A stretch of 64,000 bases of DNA from an uncultured Flavobacteriales bacterium (GTDB taxonomy: Bacteria > Bacteroidota > Bacteroidia > Flavobacteriales_D > Parvicellaceae): NCBI GenBank assembly GCA_938075455.1, contig CALJHN010000002.1:56001-120000 (forward strand). The letters run 5' to 3'. Shown here in pieces: positions 16,055-25,091 of the stretch (within the stretch, counting starts at the first letter, position 1; the number at the start of each line of letters is the position of its first letter). The notes beneath the pieces were generated by a model that saw only the letters and a program-made list of their open reading frames with translations, was not told the origin of the DNA and searched no databases. Both the position numbers and the translations under genes were made by a program.

Positions 16055-18832
16055 TTATTTAACTAAAAGTTTACTTGGTGGTGAAAATTTTGTTAATGAT
16101 ATTCCATCAACAGCTATTTCATATTCAGCCATAGTTGGTGTTCGTCCAAGTATTGTTGACAATACTACCACAGGCGTTGAGGACAGTAAAGATTCTCCTT
16201 TTTTCTCTTTGGAATCTTTTACTACTCTTCCCTGAAACAATCGAGTTGAGGTAGCAATTACCGTATCTCCTGGCTCAGCTTTTTCCTGATTTCCCATACA
16301 TAAATTACAACCTGGTCTTTCTAAATATAGCATATTTTCATATTTAGTTCGAGCTACGCCTTTTGGAGCATTATCGTCAAAGATAAACCCAGAGTATTTT
16401 TCTAGAACATGCCAATCACCCTCAATTTTTAACTCATCAACAATATTATATGTTGGTGGTGCAACAACTAAAGGAGCTTTAAATTCAACTTTACCATATT
16501 GAGCCTCAATATTATTGAGCATTTTTGCTAAAATTTTCATGTCACCCTTATGCACCATACAAGAACCGATAAATCCAAGATCAACTTTTTTATTGCCTCC
16601 ATAATAAGATAATGGCCTTATGGTGTCGTGAGTATATCTTTTAGAAACATCGTCATTATTTACATCAGGATCAGCAATCATTGGTTCGGCAATCTCATCA
16701 AGGTCTATTTCTACATCTGCATAATATTTAGCATCATTATCTGGTCTAAGTGCTGGTTTAGACCCGCTTTTTATTTCATCAATTCTTTGATTTGCTTTAT
16801 TAACTAGACCCTGAAGAACAGATTTTTCATTATCCATTCCCTTTTCAATCATGATTTGGATTCTATCTTTAGCAATTTCTAGGGATTCAACTAATGTTTC
16901 ATTTTCAGAAATACAAATTGATGCTTTAGCTTTCATCTCTGCAGTCCAATCCGTAAACGTAAAAGCTTGATCTGAATTAAGTGTGCCTAAATGAACTTCA
17001 ATTATTCTTCCTTGGAAAACATTTTCACCATCAAATTTTTGAAGCATCTGAGATTGAGTTGCATGAACTACGTCACGAAAGTCCATAAAACTTCTCATTT
17101 TACCTTTAAAAGTAACTTTTACAGATTCTGGGATTGGCATAGAAGCCTCTCCTGTGGCAAGTGCAAGAGCAACTGTTCCAGAGTCAGCACCAAACGCAAC
17201 ACCCTTAGACATTCTTGTATGGGAATCACCACCAATAATAATTGCCCAATCATCAATTGTTAAATCATTTAATACTTTATGAATTACATCTGTCATTGGT
17301 TGGAATTGACCAAGCGGATCACGGGCAGTAATTAGTCCAAAATCGTTCATAAATTTCATAAGCTTAGGAATATTTTCCTGTGCTTTTTTGTCCCATACTG
17401 ACGCAGTATGACATCCAGACTGGTAAGCACCATCTACAATTGGCGAAATAATCGTTGCGGCCATAGACTCCAACTCTTGAGAAGTCATAAGTCCAGTAGT
17501 GTCTTGTGAGCCAATTATATTAACTTTTACACGAACATCAGAACCAGCATATAATACTTTTCCTGGTGTTGTTCCAACAGCATTTTTATTAAAAATTTTT
17601 TCTACAGCTGTTAATCCTAGACCTGAAAAAGAAATTTCTTTAGATGGGGCAAATACAGATGGGATACTAATCCCTAAAGTCTTGGCTGCAAATGTTTGTA
17701 ATTTTTTTCCAAATACAATTGAATATGAACCTCCTGCTCTCATAAATTCCATTTTTTGCGGAGTAAATGCAGCAGAGATATCACTTAATTCAGTTTGTCC
17801 ATTATAAAGTTTTTTAGTTTTTGTATTTATGGTAAGAACTGTTCCAGTTTTAACAGAATAAACTTCTTCTAATACTGGCTCACCATCTGAGTCTGTAATA
17901 GTATTTCCATCTGAGTCTTTTTTCTTAACCCAATTTTTTAGATCCAGTCCAATTCCACCAGTTACACCAACTGTAGTAAGAAAAATTGGAGAAATTCCAT
18001 TTGTTCCTGCAACTACAGGAGCAATATTTACAAATGGAACAAAAGGACTTGCTTGTTTTCCAATCCATAGTGCAACATTATTTACACCTGACATTCTTGA
18101 AGATCCAACACCCATAGTTCCCTTATCTGCTATCAACATAATAGTTTTATCAGGATGTTTCTCTTTTAAAGCTAGAAGTTCATTTTGACGTTCAATATTA
18201 TGCTCAAACATGCACTTGCCGTGTAACTCTCTGTCTGACCTAGAATGGGCATCACTACCTGGTGATAATAAGTCTGTAGATATATCACCAACTCCAGCAA
18301 CATAAGTAACCACTTTTATCTCTTCATCTAATGGTGGAAGTTTGGTGAAAAATTCAGCATTTACATAACTTTCAAGAATTTCTTTGGCTAATAAATTTCC
18401 ATTTTTATATGCATCTTCCAATTTAGACATGTCAGCTTCGTAAAGAAAAACTTGGGTTTTTAAGACAGAAGCTGCTTGTTTGGCATTAGAAGAATCACTA
18501 CCTAAAGCTAAATCAAGAAGTACGTCAATAGAAGGACCACCTTTCATATGAGATAATAGTTCAAAAGCAAAAGCTGGTGAAATTTCTTTTAAGGAGAAAT
18601 TTTTAAGAATTATTTCTTTTAAAAATTTAGCTTTAACTGCTGCGGCACTTGTTGTTCCTGGGGTAACATTGTATGTAAAGAAATTAATTGAATCGTCTCG
18701 ATATTGATGAGTTACATCTTTAATTTGATTTAAAATTTCGCTAAGTAATTCTCCATCTTCAATTGGCTTGGGGTTAAGTCCATCTTCTTTTCGCAGATCA
18801 ATTTCTTTTAAGTACTCTAGGTATAAACTCAT
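16055..18832 (-). CDS. acnB: Aconitate hydratase B / 2-methylisocitrate dehydratase
   Basis: AcnB interconverts citrate and isocitrate in the TCA cycle, and the family can also act on 2-methylisocitrate. The 925-residue length is somewhat more than E. coli AcnB (865). The N-terminal HEAT-like domain (to about residue 160) precedes the swivel domain, as is specific to the B type. The cluster ligands are visible as Cys758 (FIGSCMVHKGD) and Cys842 and Cys845 (GCNLCMGNQ), which hold the [4Fe-4S] cluster. Around residues 320-360 there is an extra segment with Asp-rich repeats (DSDGNTITDSDGEPV), not usual in E. coli AcnB. A strong promoter match lies about 80 bases upstream. Confidence 0.96.
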   Translation of the reverse strand: MSLYLEYLKEIDLRKEDGLNPKPIEDGELLSEILNQIKDVTHQYRDDSINFFTYNVTPGTTSAAAVKAKFLKEIILKNFSLKEISPAFAFELLSHMKGGPSIDVLLDLALGSDSSNAKQAASVLKTQVFLYEADMSKLEDAYKNGNLLAKEILESYVNAEFFTKLPPLDEEIKVVTYVAGVGDISTDLLSPGSDAHSRSDRELHGKCMFEHNIERQNELLALKEKHPDKTIMLIADKGTMGVGSSRMSGVNNVALWIGKQASPFVPFVNIAPVVAGTNGISPIFLTTVGVTGGIGLDLKNWVKKKDSDGNTITDSDGEPVLEEVYSVKTGTVLTINTKTKKLYNGQTELSDISAAFTPQKMEFMRAGGSYSIVFGKKLQTFAAKTLGISIPSVFAPSKEISFSGLGLTAVEKIFNKNAVGTTPGKVLYAGSDVRVKVNIIGSQDTTGLMTSQELESMAATIISPIVDGAYQSGCHTASVWDKKAQENIPKLMKFMNDFGLITARDPLGQFQPMTDVIHKVLNDLTIDDWAIIIGGDSHTRMSKGVAFGADSGTVALALATGEASMPIPESVKVTFKGKMRSFMDFRDVVHATQSQMLQKFDGENVFQGRIIEVHLGTLNSDQAFTFTDWTAEMKAKASICISENETLVESLEIAKDRIQIMIEKGMDNEKSVLQGLVNKANQRIDEIKSGSKPALRPDNDAKYYADVEIDLDEIAEPMIADPDVNNDDVSKRYTHDTIRPLSYYGGNKKVDLGFIGSCMVHKGDMKILAKMLNNIEAQYGKVEFKAPLVVAPPTYNIVDELKIEGDWHVLEKYSGFIFDDNAPKGVARTKYENMLYLERPGCNLCMGNQEKAEPGDTVIATSTRLFQGRVVKDSKEKKGESLLSSTPVVVLSTILGRTPTMAEYEIAVDGISLTKFSPPSKLLVK

Positions 18833-18911
18833 ATTTTAAAGACTTTAAATTTTAAAAAAAAATTGGAGATTACTAACTTCTTAACTGAATACAATCCAAA
18901 AATTTCAGCTT

Positions 18912-18941
18912 CAAATTTACTGAATTTGAACGAAGTAACAA
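18912..18941 (-). promoter_or_regulatory. Bacteroidota-type promoter for acnB
   Basis: Read on the minus strand, a TTG (-33) is followed by exactly 19 bases and then TAAATTTG, which fits the Bacteroidota consensus TTG-N19-TAnnTTTG. The predicted transcript would start near 18905 and leave a leader of about 70 bases before the acnB ATG. No other element in this 159-base gap was seen. Confidence 0.65.
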
Positions 18942-18991
18942 AGATAGTTTACTCAATATTAAAGAAAAAAACCTGTATTAAAAGAGGCGAT

Positions 18992-19687
18992 TTATAGAAG
19001 AATATTTTTAATTTCTTTTAAGCTCGTAACTTCTTTCCATGCATTTGAATTATTTGACTTTTGATTAGGATTAAAATAAATAGCCTTCATTCCCACCTTT
19101 AAAGCACCTTTAATATCTGTATTTAAATCGTCACCAATCATTACAGAATTCTCTAGACATGCACCGGCTTTTTCTAAAGCATAATTAAATATTAAAGAAT
19201 TAGGCTTCTTTGATCCTGCCATTTCAGATGTGACAACTATTTTAAAAAATTTAGATAAACCAGACTGTTCAATTTTAATATGTTGAACTTCTTGAAAACC
19301 ATTTGTAATTATATGCAATTGATAATTGTTCTGTAATTCAGTTAATAACTCTAAAGTATTTGGAATTAGAATTGTTCTGTATGGTGAATTTTTTACATAA
19401 TCATTCCCAATTTTAATTGAAAGCTCTAAATTATAAATGCCAAAATATTCAAGGGTTTCTTTAAATCTTTCGAATCTTAAATTTTCTTTACTAAGTTGAT
19501 TTAACCTATATCTTTTCCAACATTTTTTATTAATTTTTTTATAAACTTTTACAAATTCTTCTGCTAAGGAAATTCCCTTTTGCTGCAAATTGTGAAAATG
19601 GTATAAATTAATTAATTCATTAAAAGAATTGGTTTCAAAGTCCCACAAAGTTCTGTCTAAATCAAAGAACAAATGTTTAATTTTCAT
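18992..19687 (-). CDS. HAD-family hydrolase, YjjG-like nucleotide phosphatase
   Basis: A 231-residue HAD phosphatase. Motif I is FFDLDRTLWDFE (nucleophile Asp in DLD), motif II THITNGF-like IITNGFQEV, Lys in SEMAGSKKPNS, and motif IV MIGDDLNTDIKGALKVGM. The LWDFE pattern and helical cap match the YjjG subgroup, which removes phosphate from damaged or non-canonical pyrimidine nucleotides. The gene start shares one base with the stop of the small membrane protein upstream, so upp, that protein and this phosphatase form one operon consistent with pyrimidine nucleotide economy. Confidence 0.87.
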   Translation of the reverse strand: MKIKHLFFDLDRTLWDFETNSFNELINLYHFHNLQQKGISLAEEFVKVYKKINKKCWKRYRLNQLSKENLRFERFKETLEYFGIYNLELSIKIGNDYVKNSPYRTILIPNTLELLTELQNNYQLHIITNGFQEVQHIKIEQSGLSKFFKIVVTSEMAGSKKPNSLIFNYALEKAGACLENSVMIGDDLNTDIKGALKVGMKAIYFNPNQKSNNSNAWKEVTSLKEIKNILL

Positions 19688-20133
19688 TAATTAAAAATAA
19701 AGTGATTTATAAAGGTTAAAATAAAAGATATTGAAGCAAGAGATATAAATACTAACCAGTAAGTTAATTTCCTGTTTCCATAAAATTTGAGAACCACAAA
19801 AGTGCCTATTGGAATTGTTAAAAAAACTGGGGCAAGTGAGCACAAGATTATATACCCCATTTTTGAATTTTTTATATTAATTATTATTCTATTCCTTTTC
19901 TTGAAGTTTTTTTTGCTCTTTTTTAAAAAAACCTTGTCTTTAGTAGAATTATTTTTAAAAAATATAAATCGTCCAACCAAATAGGAAACATTGTAACAAA
20001 ACAATGCACCGAGAGTTGATGATAATAAAATTTCTAGAAAATTTAAGTCTGTTGTAGCTTCTGCAATTGATGCTGCAAATAAAAACTTAACATGTGATAA
20101 AAAAAATACATAGAAATAGACATCCCAACTCAT
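19687..20133 (-). CDS. Small integral membrane protein, unknown
   Basis: A 148-residue protein with membrane segments near residues 5-20, 38-55, 92-115 and 120-145, separated by a very basic loop (about residues 62-90, KDKVFLKKSKKNFKKRNR) that should face the cytoplasm. A glycine/proline-containing helix (LCSLAPVFLTIPIGTFVVLKFYGN) is the most distinctive part. No named family was recognised. It overlaps the upp stop by four bases and adjoins the phosphatase gene, so it is translated with both. A transport or membrane-quality role would be guesswork. Confidence 0.65.
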   Translation of the reverse strand: MSWDVYFYVFFLSHVKFLFAASIAEATTDLNFLEILLSSTLGALFCYNVSYLVGRFIFFKNNSTKDKVFLKKSKKNFKKRNRIIINIKNSKMGYIILCSLAPVFLTIPIGTFVVLKFYGNRKLTYWLVFISLASISFILTFINHFIFN

Positions 20134-20786
20134 TCATCGTCTTTTTTTCCAAACGCTAAATCTCCTGCATCTCCTAAACCTGGTACAATGTAAGCCTCAC
20201 TAGTCATTTTAGAATCAATTCCACCTATCCAAAGAGTAGTATTTTCAGGAAGATTTTTGAAAATATATTCAACCCCTTGTTCACTTCCAATAACACAAAC
20301 AATATGAATTTTTGAAGGAATACCTTTTTTTAAAAGCGCCTTATAAGCTAAAACCATAGATCTTCCAGTAGCCAACATTGGATCTGAAAGCACAACAATC
20401 TTATCGTTTAAGTTAGGACTTGCCAAATATTGAATCTCCACCTCAAATTCTCCTTTACTTGTGGGTTTCCGGTATGCTGAAATAAAACAATTTTCAGCGT
20501 TGTCATAATAATTTAATAATCCCTTGTGAAGAGGTAACCCAGCTCTCAAAACAGTGGCTAGAACTAAGTTTTCGGATGGAATAGTTGTTTTGGAATTACC
20601 AAGAGGAGTTTTAGTCACCAGAATATTCTCCTTTAAAGTTTTACTAATTTCATAGGCAGATATTTCCCCTAAACGCTCTAGATTCTTTCTAAACCTCATA
20701 CTGTCTTTTTGAATATTTTCATCTCTAAGTTCAGATAAAAATTTATTGTAAAGAGATGAATTCTCACTAAAATTAAAAACTTTCAT
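20130..20786 (-). CDS. upp: Uracil phosphoribosyltransferase
   Basis: Upp makes UMP from uracil and PRPP in pyrimidine salvage. The 218-residue protein has the PRPP-binding loop VVLSDPMLATGRSMVLAY, the VLRAGLPLHKGL segment and the C-terminal uracil-binding YIVPGLGDAGDLAFGKK. The last motif has Leu where E. coli has Arg after DAGD, a substitution I have seen in this phylum. It is the first gene of a tight three-gene minus-strand operon with the small membrane protein and the YjjG-like phosphatase. Confidence 0.95.
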   Translation of the reverse strand: MKVFNFSENSSLYNKFLSELRDENIQKDSMRFRKNLERLGEISAYEISKTLKENILVTKTPLGNSKTTIPSENLVLATVLRAGLPLHKGLLNYYDNAENCFISAYRKPTSKGEFEVEIQYLASPNLNDKIVVLSDPMLATGRSMVLAYKALLKKGIPSKIHIVCVIGSEQGVEYIFKNLPENTTLWIGGIDSKMTSEAYIVPGLGDAGDLAFGKKDDE

Positions 20787-20813
20787 AGTATAAATTTAAC
20801 GAACAAAAGTGGA

Positions 20814-22094
20814 TTAATCTAACCAAGTTGTCTCAAAGACTGATCTCCATCCTTTCCACCTGTCCTGATTACTTAAGGATTCATTATGCCAAACAGCATT
20901 AAATGAACCGTTAACTTTTCTCACTTGGTGCTTTATTTTTGAAATTAATTTAGATGAATGTTCGGGAGTGAATTTTAATTTGTCATTTAAAACACCATCC
21001 ATATATGCAAATGGAAATATTTTCAAATCCGTTTTAAATTCGTTCTCTAAATCATAAAAATAAAATGGTGTACAGGTTCCAGCTCTAAAGCCTATTCTAT
21101 CTGAAAAACCCATGCTGTAATCCTGCTTAATTCCAGCTTTCAATAAAATCTGATAGGATTTTGGAAGGTTGAATTTAAGATAATGAAATCTAGAAATACT
21201 TGTTTTACTGGTAATTTTATTTAATCTAGAAATTTCCATCTTTAATGTCTCTAAATTATTAAATGACATATAAGATGGGTGAATTCCGGTTAAATGATTC
21301 TTGGATATAGAATGTATTAAATTTATTAAATAAGGATTGTTGTGTTCGATGTTCTTGTCCATCTTCGAATAATCTCCTAATAAAAAGAAAAAAATTGATT
21401 TTAATTGATTTGTTTTTAAAAATTTAAGAATGTAATCATAGTTATCATATGGGTCTTTGATTTTTCCTAAAAGAAATTCAAGTCTTTGGTTTAACTTATA
21501 AAATCTAAAACTCATTAAATCTTTAAAAAAAGACCCTAAAGATCTCGGAAAACTCTTATACTTAAAAGCATAAGCATTGTCAATATCAAAAGTAGCATAC
21601 TGATGGAATTTTCTTGGCGAAGTTAATTCTACATTAAATTTTGCATTTAATTGACTTAATAGTGAAAAACACCACTGATCAACTATAGGGTTATGCTCTA
21701 AATTTAATTTTACAAGGGTAGAGTTGCCAGAATTAAATCTCTGGTGCTCATCATAATCCTTAGTATGGTACTCTTCCATTCTTGATATTATAAAAAAAAT
21801 AGAACTTAAAATATCAAAATGGTGATCGCCTTTTTCTAAAGGGAAAAAATAGTTTGACTTATTTTCTAAAAAAATATACTTTTTAAAATCCCAATTGCCA
21901 TCTACTAGAAATCCCGATGGCTGTATTTGATAATTTTGACATGGAAGTATTTGATCTGAATAATTAAGTATAACTCCGTCTAAATTTTTGGAATCTTGAG
22001 TCCATTTAAATTCAATTTCTAATAAATCTTGAAAAATAAAATTGAGTATATATTCCAACCTAGAACTTTTAAAAGAAGAATATACTGTAATCAT
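20814..22094 (-). CDS. Polysaccharide deacetylase-like protein with an N-terminal conserved domain
   Basis: A 426-residue protein without a clear signal peptide. The C-terminal part follows a NodB-like layout: ATFDIDNAYAFKYKS (FDID in place of the metal-binding Asp-Asp), GIHPSYMSFNNLETLKMEI with His-Pro-Ser, and SRFHYLKFNLPKSYQ, then YSMGFSDRIGFRAGTCTPF. The N-terminal part (about residues 1-150) matches the domain that precedes the deacetylase in Bacteroidota relatives. It overlaps wecB by four bases, which suggests joint action on an N-acetylhexosamine polymer, such as a surface or wall glycan. Substrate is not known, and Asp-to-Ile-Asp changes leave activity open. Confidence 0.75.
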   Translation of the reverse strand: MITVYSSFKSSRLEYILNFIFQDLLEIEFKWTQDSKNLDGVILNYSDQILPCQNYQIQPSGFLVDGNWDFKKYIFLENKSNYFFPLEKGDHHFDILSSIFFIISRMEEYHTKDYDEHQRFNSGNSTLVKLNLEHNPIVDQWCFSLLSQLNAKFNVELTSPRKFHQYATFDIDNAYAFKYKSFPRSLGSFFKDLMSFRFYKLNQRLEFLLGKIKDPYDNYDYILKFLKTNQLKSIFFFLLGDYSKMDKNIEHNNPYLINLIHSISKNHLTGIHPSYMSFNNLETLKMEISRLNKITSKTSISRFHYLKFNLPKSYQILLKAGIKQDYSMGFSDRIGFRAGTCTPFYFYDLENEFKTDLKIFPFAYMDGVLNDKLKFTPEHSSKLISKIKHQVRKVNGSFNAVWHNESLSNQDRWKGWRSVFETTWLD

Positions 22095-23233
22095 GAAAAT
22101 TGATTAAGCATTTCTTGAGCTATGAATGAAGCTGCCTTTCCATTACCAAAAACTTCAGGAAACTCTAAATCAGGATTTGATAGGAATCTTTCTGTAGCTT
22201 CCAAAATTATCTTTGAGTTGGTATCTGAAATAACTGCACTTTTAGTTTCAACTATTTCTATCCACTCTGTTTGGGGTCTTAAAATAATACATGGTTTTTT
22301 AAAAAAATAAGCCTCTTTTTGAACTCCTCCGCTATCTGTAATTATTAATTCAGAATTTTTCTCTAGAACAATCATATCTAGAAAACCAGCCGGATCAATA
22401 ATAGTCAGTAAATTTGATTCTTGGATTTTCTTTAAAAGTTTAGAATCTAGAAGCAGATCCATCATTTTAGAAGTCCTTGGGTGTAAGGGAAGAATAATTT
22501 TTAGCTGGTGTATTTCAGTAATCTCTAAAAAAGTAGAAAATAAATCTGTTAATTTAATTTTAGAATCGGTATTATCATTTCTATGAACTGTTGCTAAAAT
22601 GAATTTTTCATTTCGTAATTTTAATTTTTCTAAAATATCTGAATTTTCGTCGCTAAGCTTAGAAAAGTACAGACTATTATCATACATAACATCACCGCAA
22701 TGATAAATGTTTGGGTGGTCTGCAGATGCTTTATTTGAATTTTCATTTGAAAAACCTTCATTTAGAAGGTTGTTAAACCCGCTTTTAGTTGGCGAAAAAA
22801 GTAAAGTGGAAACATGATCACACAAAATTCTATTTACTTCCTCTGGCATTTTCTTATTAAAAGATCTAAGACCAGATTCTATGTGGACAATAGGTATATG
22901 AAGCTTTGAAGCAGCTATAGCAGTAGCTAAGGTAGAATTGGTATCTCCATAAACAACCACAGCATCTGGCAAGTACTCTTGCATTACTTTTTCAATTTTC
23001 TCAATCATTAATGCTGTTTGAGCTCCATGAGATGAAGAACCTACTTTTAAATTAATCTGAGGTTTGGGAATTTCTAATTCTGTAAAGAAAACATCAGACA
23101 TGTTTTTATCATAATGCTGACCTGTATGAACAATAATTTCTTGAATTTCTGGAAAGTCGTATGATATAACTCTAGATAAGGCAGCAGCTTTAATAATTTG
23201 AGGTCTTGCACCTACTATTGTTACGATTTTCAT
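22091..23233 (-). CDS. wecB: UDP-N-acetylglucosamine 2-epimerase (non-hydrolysing)
   Basis: This enzyme converts UDP-GlcNAc to UDP-ManNAc, a precursor of surface polysaccharides. The 380-residue length is standard. Motifs include GARPQIIKAAALSR, HTGQHYDKNMSDVFF, VVYGDTNSTLA, IESGLRSFNKKMPEEVNR (with catalytic acid), PLHPRT and TDSGGVQKEAYFFKKPCI. It is the first gene of a two-gene unit with the deacetylase-like gene; the overlap of four bases (ATGA type) indicates coupled translation. Confidence 0.94.
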   Translation of the reverse strand: MKIVTIVGARPQIIKAAALSRVISYDFPEIQEIIVHTGQHYDKNMSDVFFTELEIPKPQINLKVGSSSHGAQTALMIEKIEKVMQEYLPDAVVVYGDTNSTLATAIAASKLHIPIVHIESGLRSFNKKMPEEVNRILCDHVSTLLFSPTKSGFNNLLNEGFSNENSNKASADHPNIYHCGDVMYDNSLYFSKLSDENSDILEKLKLRNEKFILATVHRNDNTDSKIKLTDLFSTFLEITEIHQLKIILPLHPRTSKMMDLLLDSKLLKKIQESNLLTIIDPAGFLDMIVLEKNSELIITDSGGVQKEAYFFKKPCIILRPQTEWIEIVETKSAVISDTNSKIILEATERFLSNPDLEFPEVFGNGKAASFIAQEMLNQFS

Positions 23234-23312
23234 TTCTTAAATAATTATTTATACTATATCTAAATATAATAAACTTCTTTTTATTGTAATTGATATGGTA
23301 AATTTCAATAAA

Positions 23313-23924
23313 TTAATTCTCAATTAAAAAAACAGAAATACCAATATCAATTTTATTAAATAACTCAATTACATCCTTGTTAAGCATCCTTATGCAACCA
23401 TGAGAAGAAGGATAGCCAATAGAATTTTCGTCAGCAGTACCATGAATATAAATTCCCCTTTTAAATGTATCAAAACTCGATCCTTTATTAAAATTAGATT
23501 GTTTACCACTTAATGACATAATTCTAGTAGTTATTTCATCACCATTCGACCCTTTGGATGATTCAATTGATACGACCTTACCAGTGTTTTTTTTATTTAT
23601 AAATAATGTTCCAATTTCTGCACCCTCTCCGATTTTTTCAGAAATAAAATGTAGACCAATAGGAGTTTTGTAAGAAGATAATTCATTTCCATTACCCCAT
23701 TTAGAGGTTGAAATATTAAAAACTTGGGAGATGTTTTTGGATTCGAATAAAAAAAGTTTTTGACGATTAATCCCTATGTAAATAAATTTATCTAAAACTT
23801 CATTTGGATATTTAACCGAAATATAATCTTTAATAAGGTCTCCCAGATGTTCATTTTGATATTTCTGAGAATAAAGGGAAAAAGAAATAAATATAAAACC
23901 AAATAAAATATACAGAAATTTCAT
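23313..23924 (-). CDS. L,D-transpeptidase family protein (YkuD domain)
   Basis: A 203-residue periplasmic protein with a Sec signal ending at SLYSQ. The YkuD domain occupies about residues 45-203 and ends in the catalytic motif HGTADENSIGYPSSHGCIRM, whose Cys is the nucleophile and whose two His and Arg are conserved. Such enzymes make 3-3 peptidoglycan cross-links or attach proteins to peptidoglycan. Strand patterns YIGINRQKLFLFESK and FNISTSKWGNG precede it. The gene lies just downstream of the rpsT terminator and probably has its own promoter or low read-through. Confidence 0.88.
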   Translation of the reverse strand: MKFLYILFGFIFISFSLYSQKYQNEHLGDLIKDYISVKYPNEVLDKFIYIGINRQKLFLFESKNISQVFNISTSKWGNGNELSSYKTPIGLHFISEKIGEGAEIGTLFINKKNTGKVVSIESSKGSNGDEITTRIMSLSGKQSNFNKGSSFDTFKRGIYIHGTADENSIGYPSSHGCIRMLNKDVIELFNKIDIGISVFLIEN

Positions 23925-23933
23925 AATTTATTT

Positions 23934-23962
23934 CCAAAAAAAAGAGCCATTACAGCTCCTTT
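23934..23962 (-). terminator. Rho-independent terminator after rpsT
   Basis: On the minus strand a six-pair stem (AGGAGC with GCTCTT, one G-U pair) around a seven-base loop is followed by a run of eight T. It lies 24 bases past the rpsT stop and before the transpeptidase gene. Confidence 0.65.
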
Positions 23963-23985
23963 AAATATTTTATCAAAGACTAAAT

Positions 23986-24237
23986 TTATAAAGCGTTAAC
24001 TTTTTTAGTAAGTTTTGATTTTAAGTTGGAAGCTTTATTTTTATGAATAATATTTTTTTTCACTAGCTTGTCTATCACAGAAGATACAAATACTAAAAGA
24101 GAACTAGCTTCTTTTTTATCCGTAGTTTCTCTAAGCTTTTGAATAGCTGTTCGAGCAGACTTATGCTGGTATTTATTTCTAATGGTCTTATCTTTATTAG
24201 ACCTAATTCTTTTTATTGCAGATTTATGGTTTGCCAT
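23986..24237 (-). CDS. rpsT: 30S ribosomal protein S20
   Basis: A small, very basic 83-residue protein (MANHKSAIKRIRSNKDKTIRN at the N-terminus) that binds the 5' domain and helix 44 region of 16S rRNA early in assembly. NKYQHKSARTAIQKLR and VSSVIDKLVKKNIIHKNKA are the usual family blocks. tRNA-Glu lies immediately upstream on the same strand with 14 bases between, so both are likely transcribed from the promoter ahead of the tRNA; a hairpin follows the stop. Confidence 0.96.
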   Translation of the reverse strand: MANHKSAIKRIRSNKDKTIRNKYQHKSARTAIQKLRETTDKKEASSLLVFVSSVIDKLVKKNIIHKNKASNLKSKLTKKVNAL

Positions 24238-24251
24238 ATTATTTTATTTTG

Positions 24252-24323
24252 TAGCCCGTAGGGGAATCGAACCCCTGTTTCCAGGATGAAAACCTGGCGT
24301 CCTAACCCCTAGACGAACGGGCC
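24252..24323 (-). tRNA. tRNA-Glu (anticodon TTC)
   Basis: Reading the minus strand gives a full cloverleaf: acceptor GGCCCGT with ACGGGCT (first pair G-U), D arm GTCTAGGGGTTAGGAC, anticodon stem-loop CCAGGTTTTCATCCTGG with anticodon TTC, and T arm CAGGGGTTCGATTCCCCT. The discriminator is A and no CCA is encoded. The tRNA is 14 bases from the rpsT start. Confidence 0.95.
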
Positions 24324-24342
24324 ATTTTTATCAAATGGAGCG

Positions 24343-24371
24343 CAAATTTAGTTTTTTTTTTAGTTAGGCAA
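24343..24371 (-). promoter_or_regulatory. Promoter for tRNA-Glu and rpsT
   Basis: On the minus strand TTG is followed by 18 bases and TAAATTTG, close to the Bacteroidota TTG-N19-TAnnTTTG consensus. The expected start point is about a dozen bases ahead of the tRNA 5' end, which suits a short processed leader. Confidence 0.6.
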
Positions 24372-24393
24372 AAAAAAATTAAATTAAATAAAA

Positions 24394-25083
24394 TTAAATT
24401 TCATCATTATTGCTCTCAAACACAAAGCCCAATCTCTTAGCGGTTCTTAATTTATGATGGTCTCCGACTTGTTTTACCTCGTTTACAGAAACTTTATTTA
24501 CAAGGTCATAATTAGGTACCAAAAGGTCAAAGTCCAGGGAATATAATATAGCAGACTGGACAATAGATTTTAACTTATCTTTATCAATAGTCGCATTAAT
24601 AAAGTCGTTGTACAAAAAACCCAATTGTCTTTTGCCTTGAACCATAAAATGGTTTTCATGATTGATAAATAATCTTCCAATTAAATATCCTAAATCATTG
24701 GATCTATTATATTTAAAAGAATCGTTTAAGAAATTATAAATGTTAATTAAACCGCAATAGCCTCTATTTATGTTTTCAGAAATATAGCTTGTCTTCCAAA
24801 GACTGTTTTCTGGATCAAATTTGAAAACGTTGGAATGCATTTGAAAAACCAATAAATCACCCGAAACTCTTAATTGAGCTTCAAACTCTCCAGAATCTTT
24901 ATATTCAATTATAATTCTTTCGTCAATATCTGAAAGCTTATTGTTTAAATCATCTCCTATTTCCTTTAAGACTCCTTTGAGAACTTTAAAATTTAAAATA
25001 ATATTGCTAAAAACATCCTGCTTAAGTACACTCTTGTCCTTAATTAAATTGAAAAGTAATTCTTGGTTTTTTTTATAATCCAT
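24394..25083 (-). CDS. Conserved hypothetical protein next to proS
   Basis: A 229-residue soluble protein without signal or membrane segments. Notable stretches are INRGYCGLINIYNFLNDSF, DLGYLIGRLFINHENHFMVQGKRQLG and a C-terminal VNEVKQVGDHHKLRTAKRLGF with clustered His and basic residues. I recall similar proteins next to proS in other Bacteroidota but know no function, and no catalytic motif is plain. It follows proS with an eight-base gap on the same strand, so the two are co-transcribed. Confidence 0.7.
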   Translation of the reverse strand: MDYKKNQELLFNLIKDKSVLKQDVFSNIILNFKVLKGVLKEIGDDLNNKLSDIDERIIIEYKDSGEFEAQLRVSGDLLVFQMHSNVFKFDPENSLWKTSYISENINRGYCGLINIYNFLNDSFKYNRSNDLGYLIGRLFINHENHFMVQGKRQLGFLYNDFINATIDKDKLKSIVQSAILYSLDFDLLVPNYDLVNKVSVNEVKQVGDHHKLRTAKRLGFVFESNNDEI

Positions 25084-25091
25084 TGAGAGTT

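Noticed and set aside
16991..17807. Open frames opposite acnB
   Set aside because: Antisense to a well-conserved enzyme, with codon usage that follows from the acnB sequence; no homology pattern seen.
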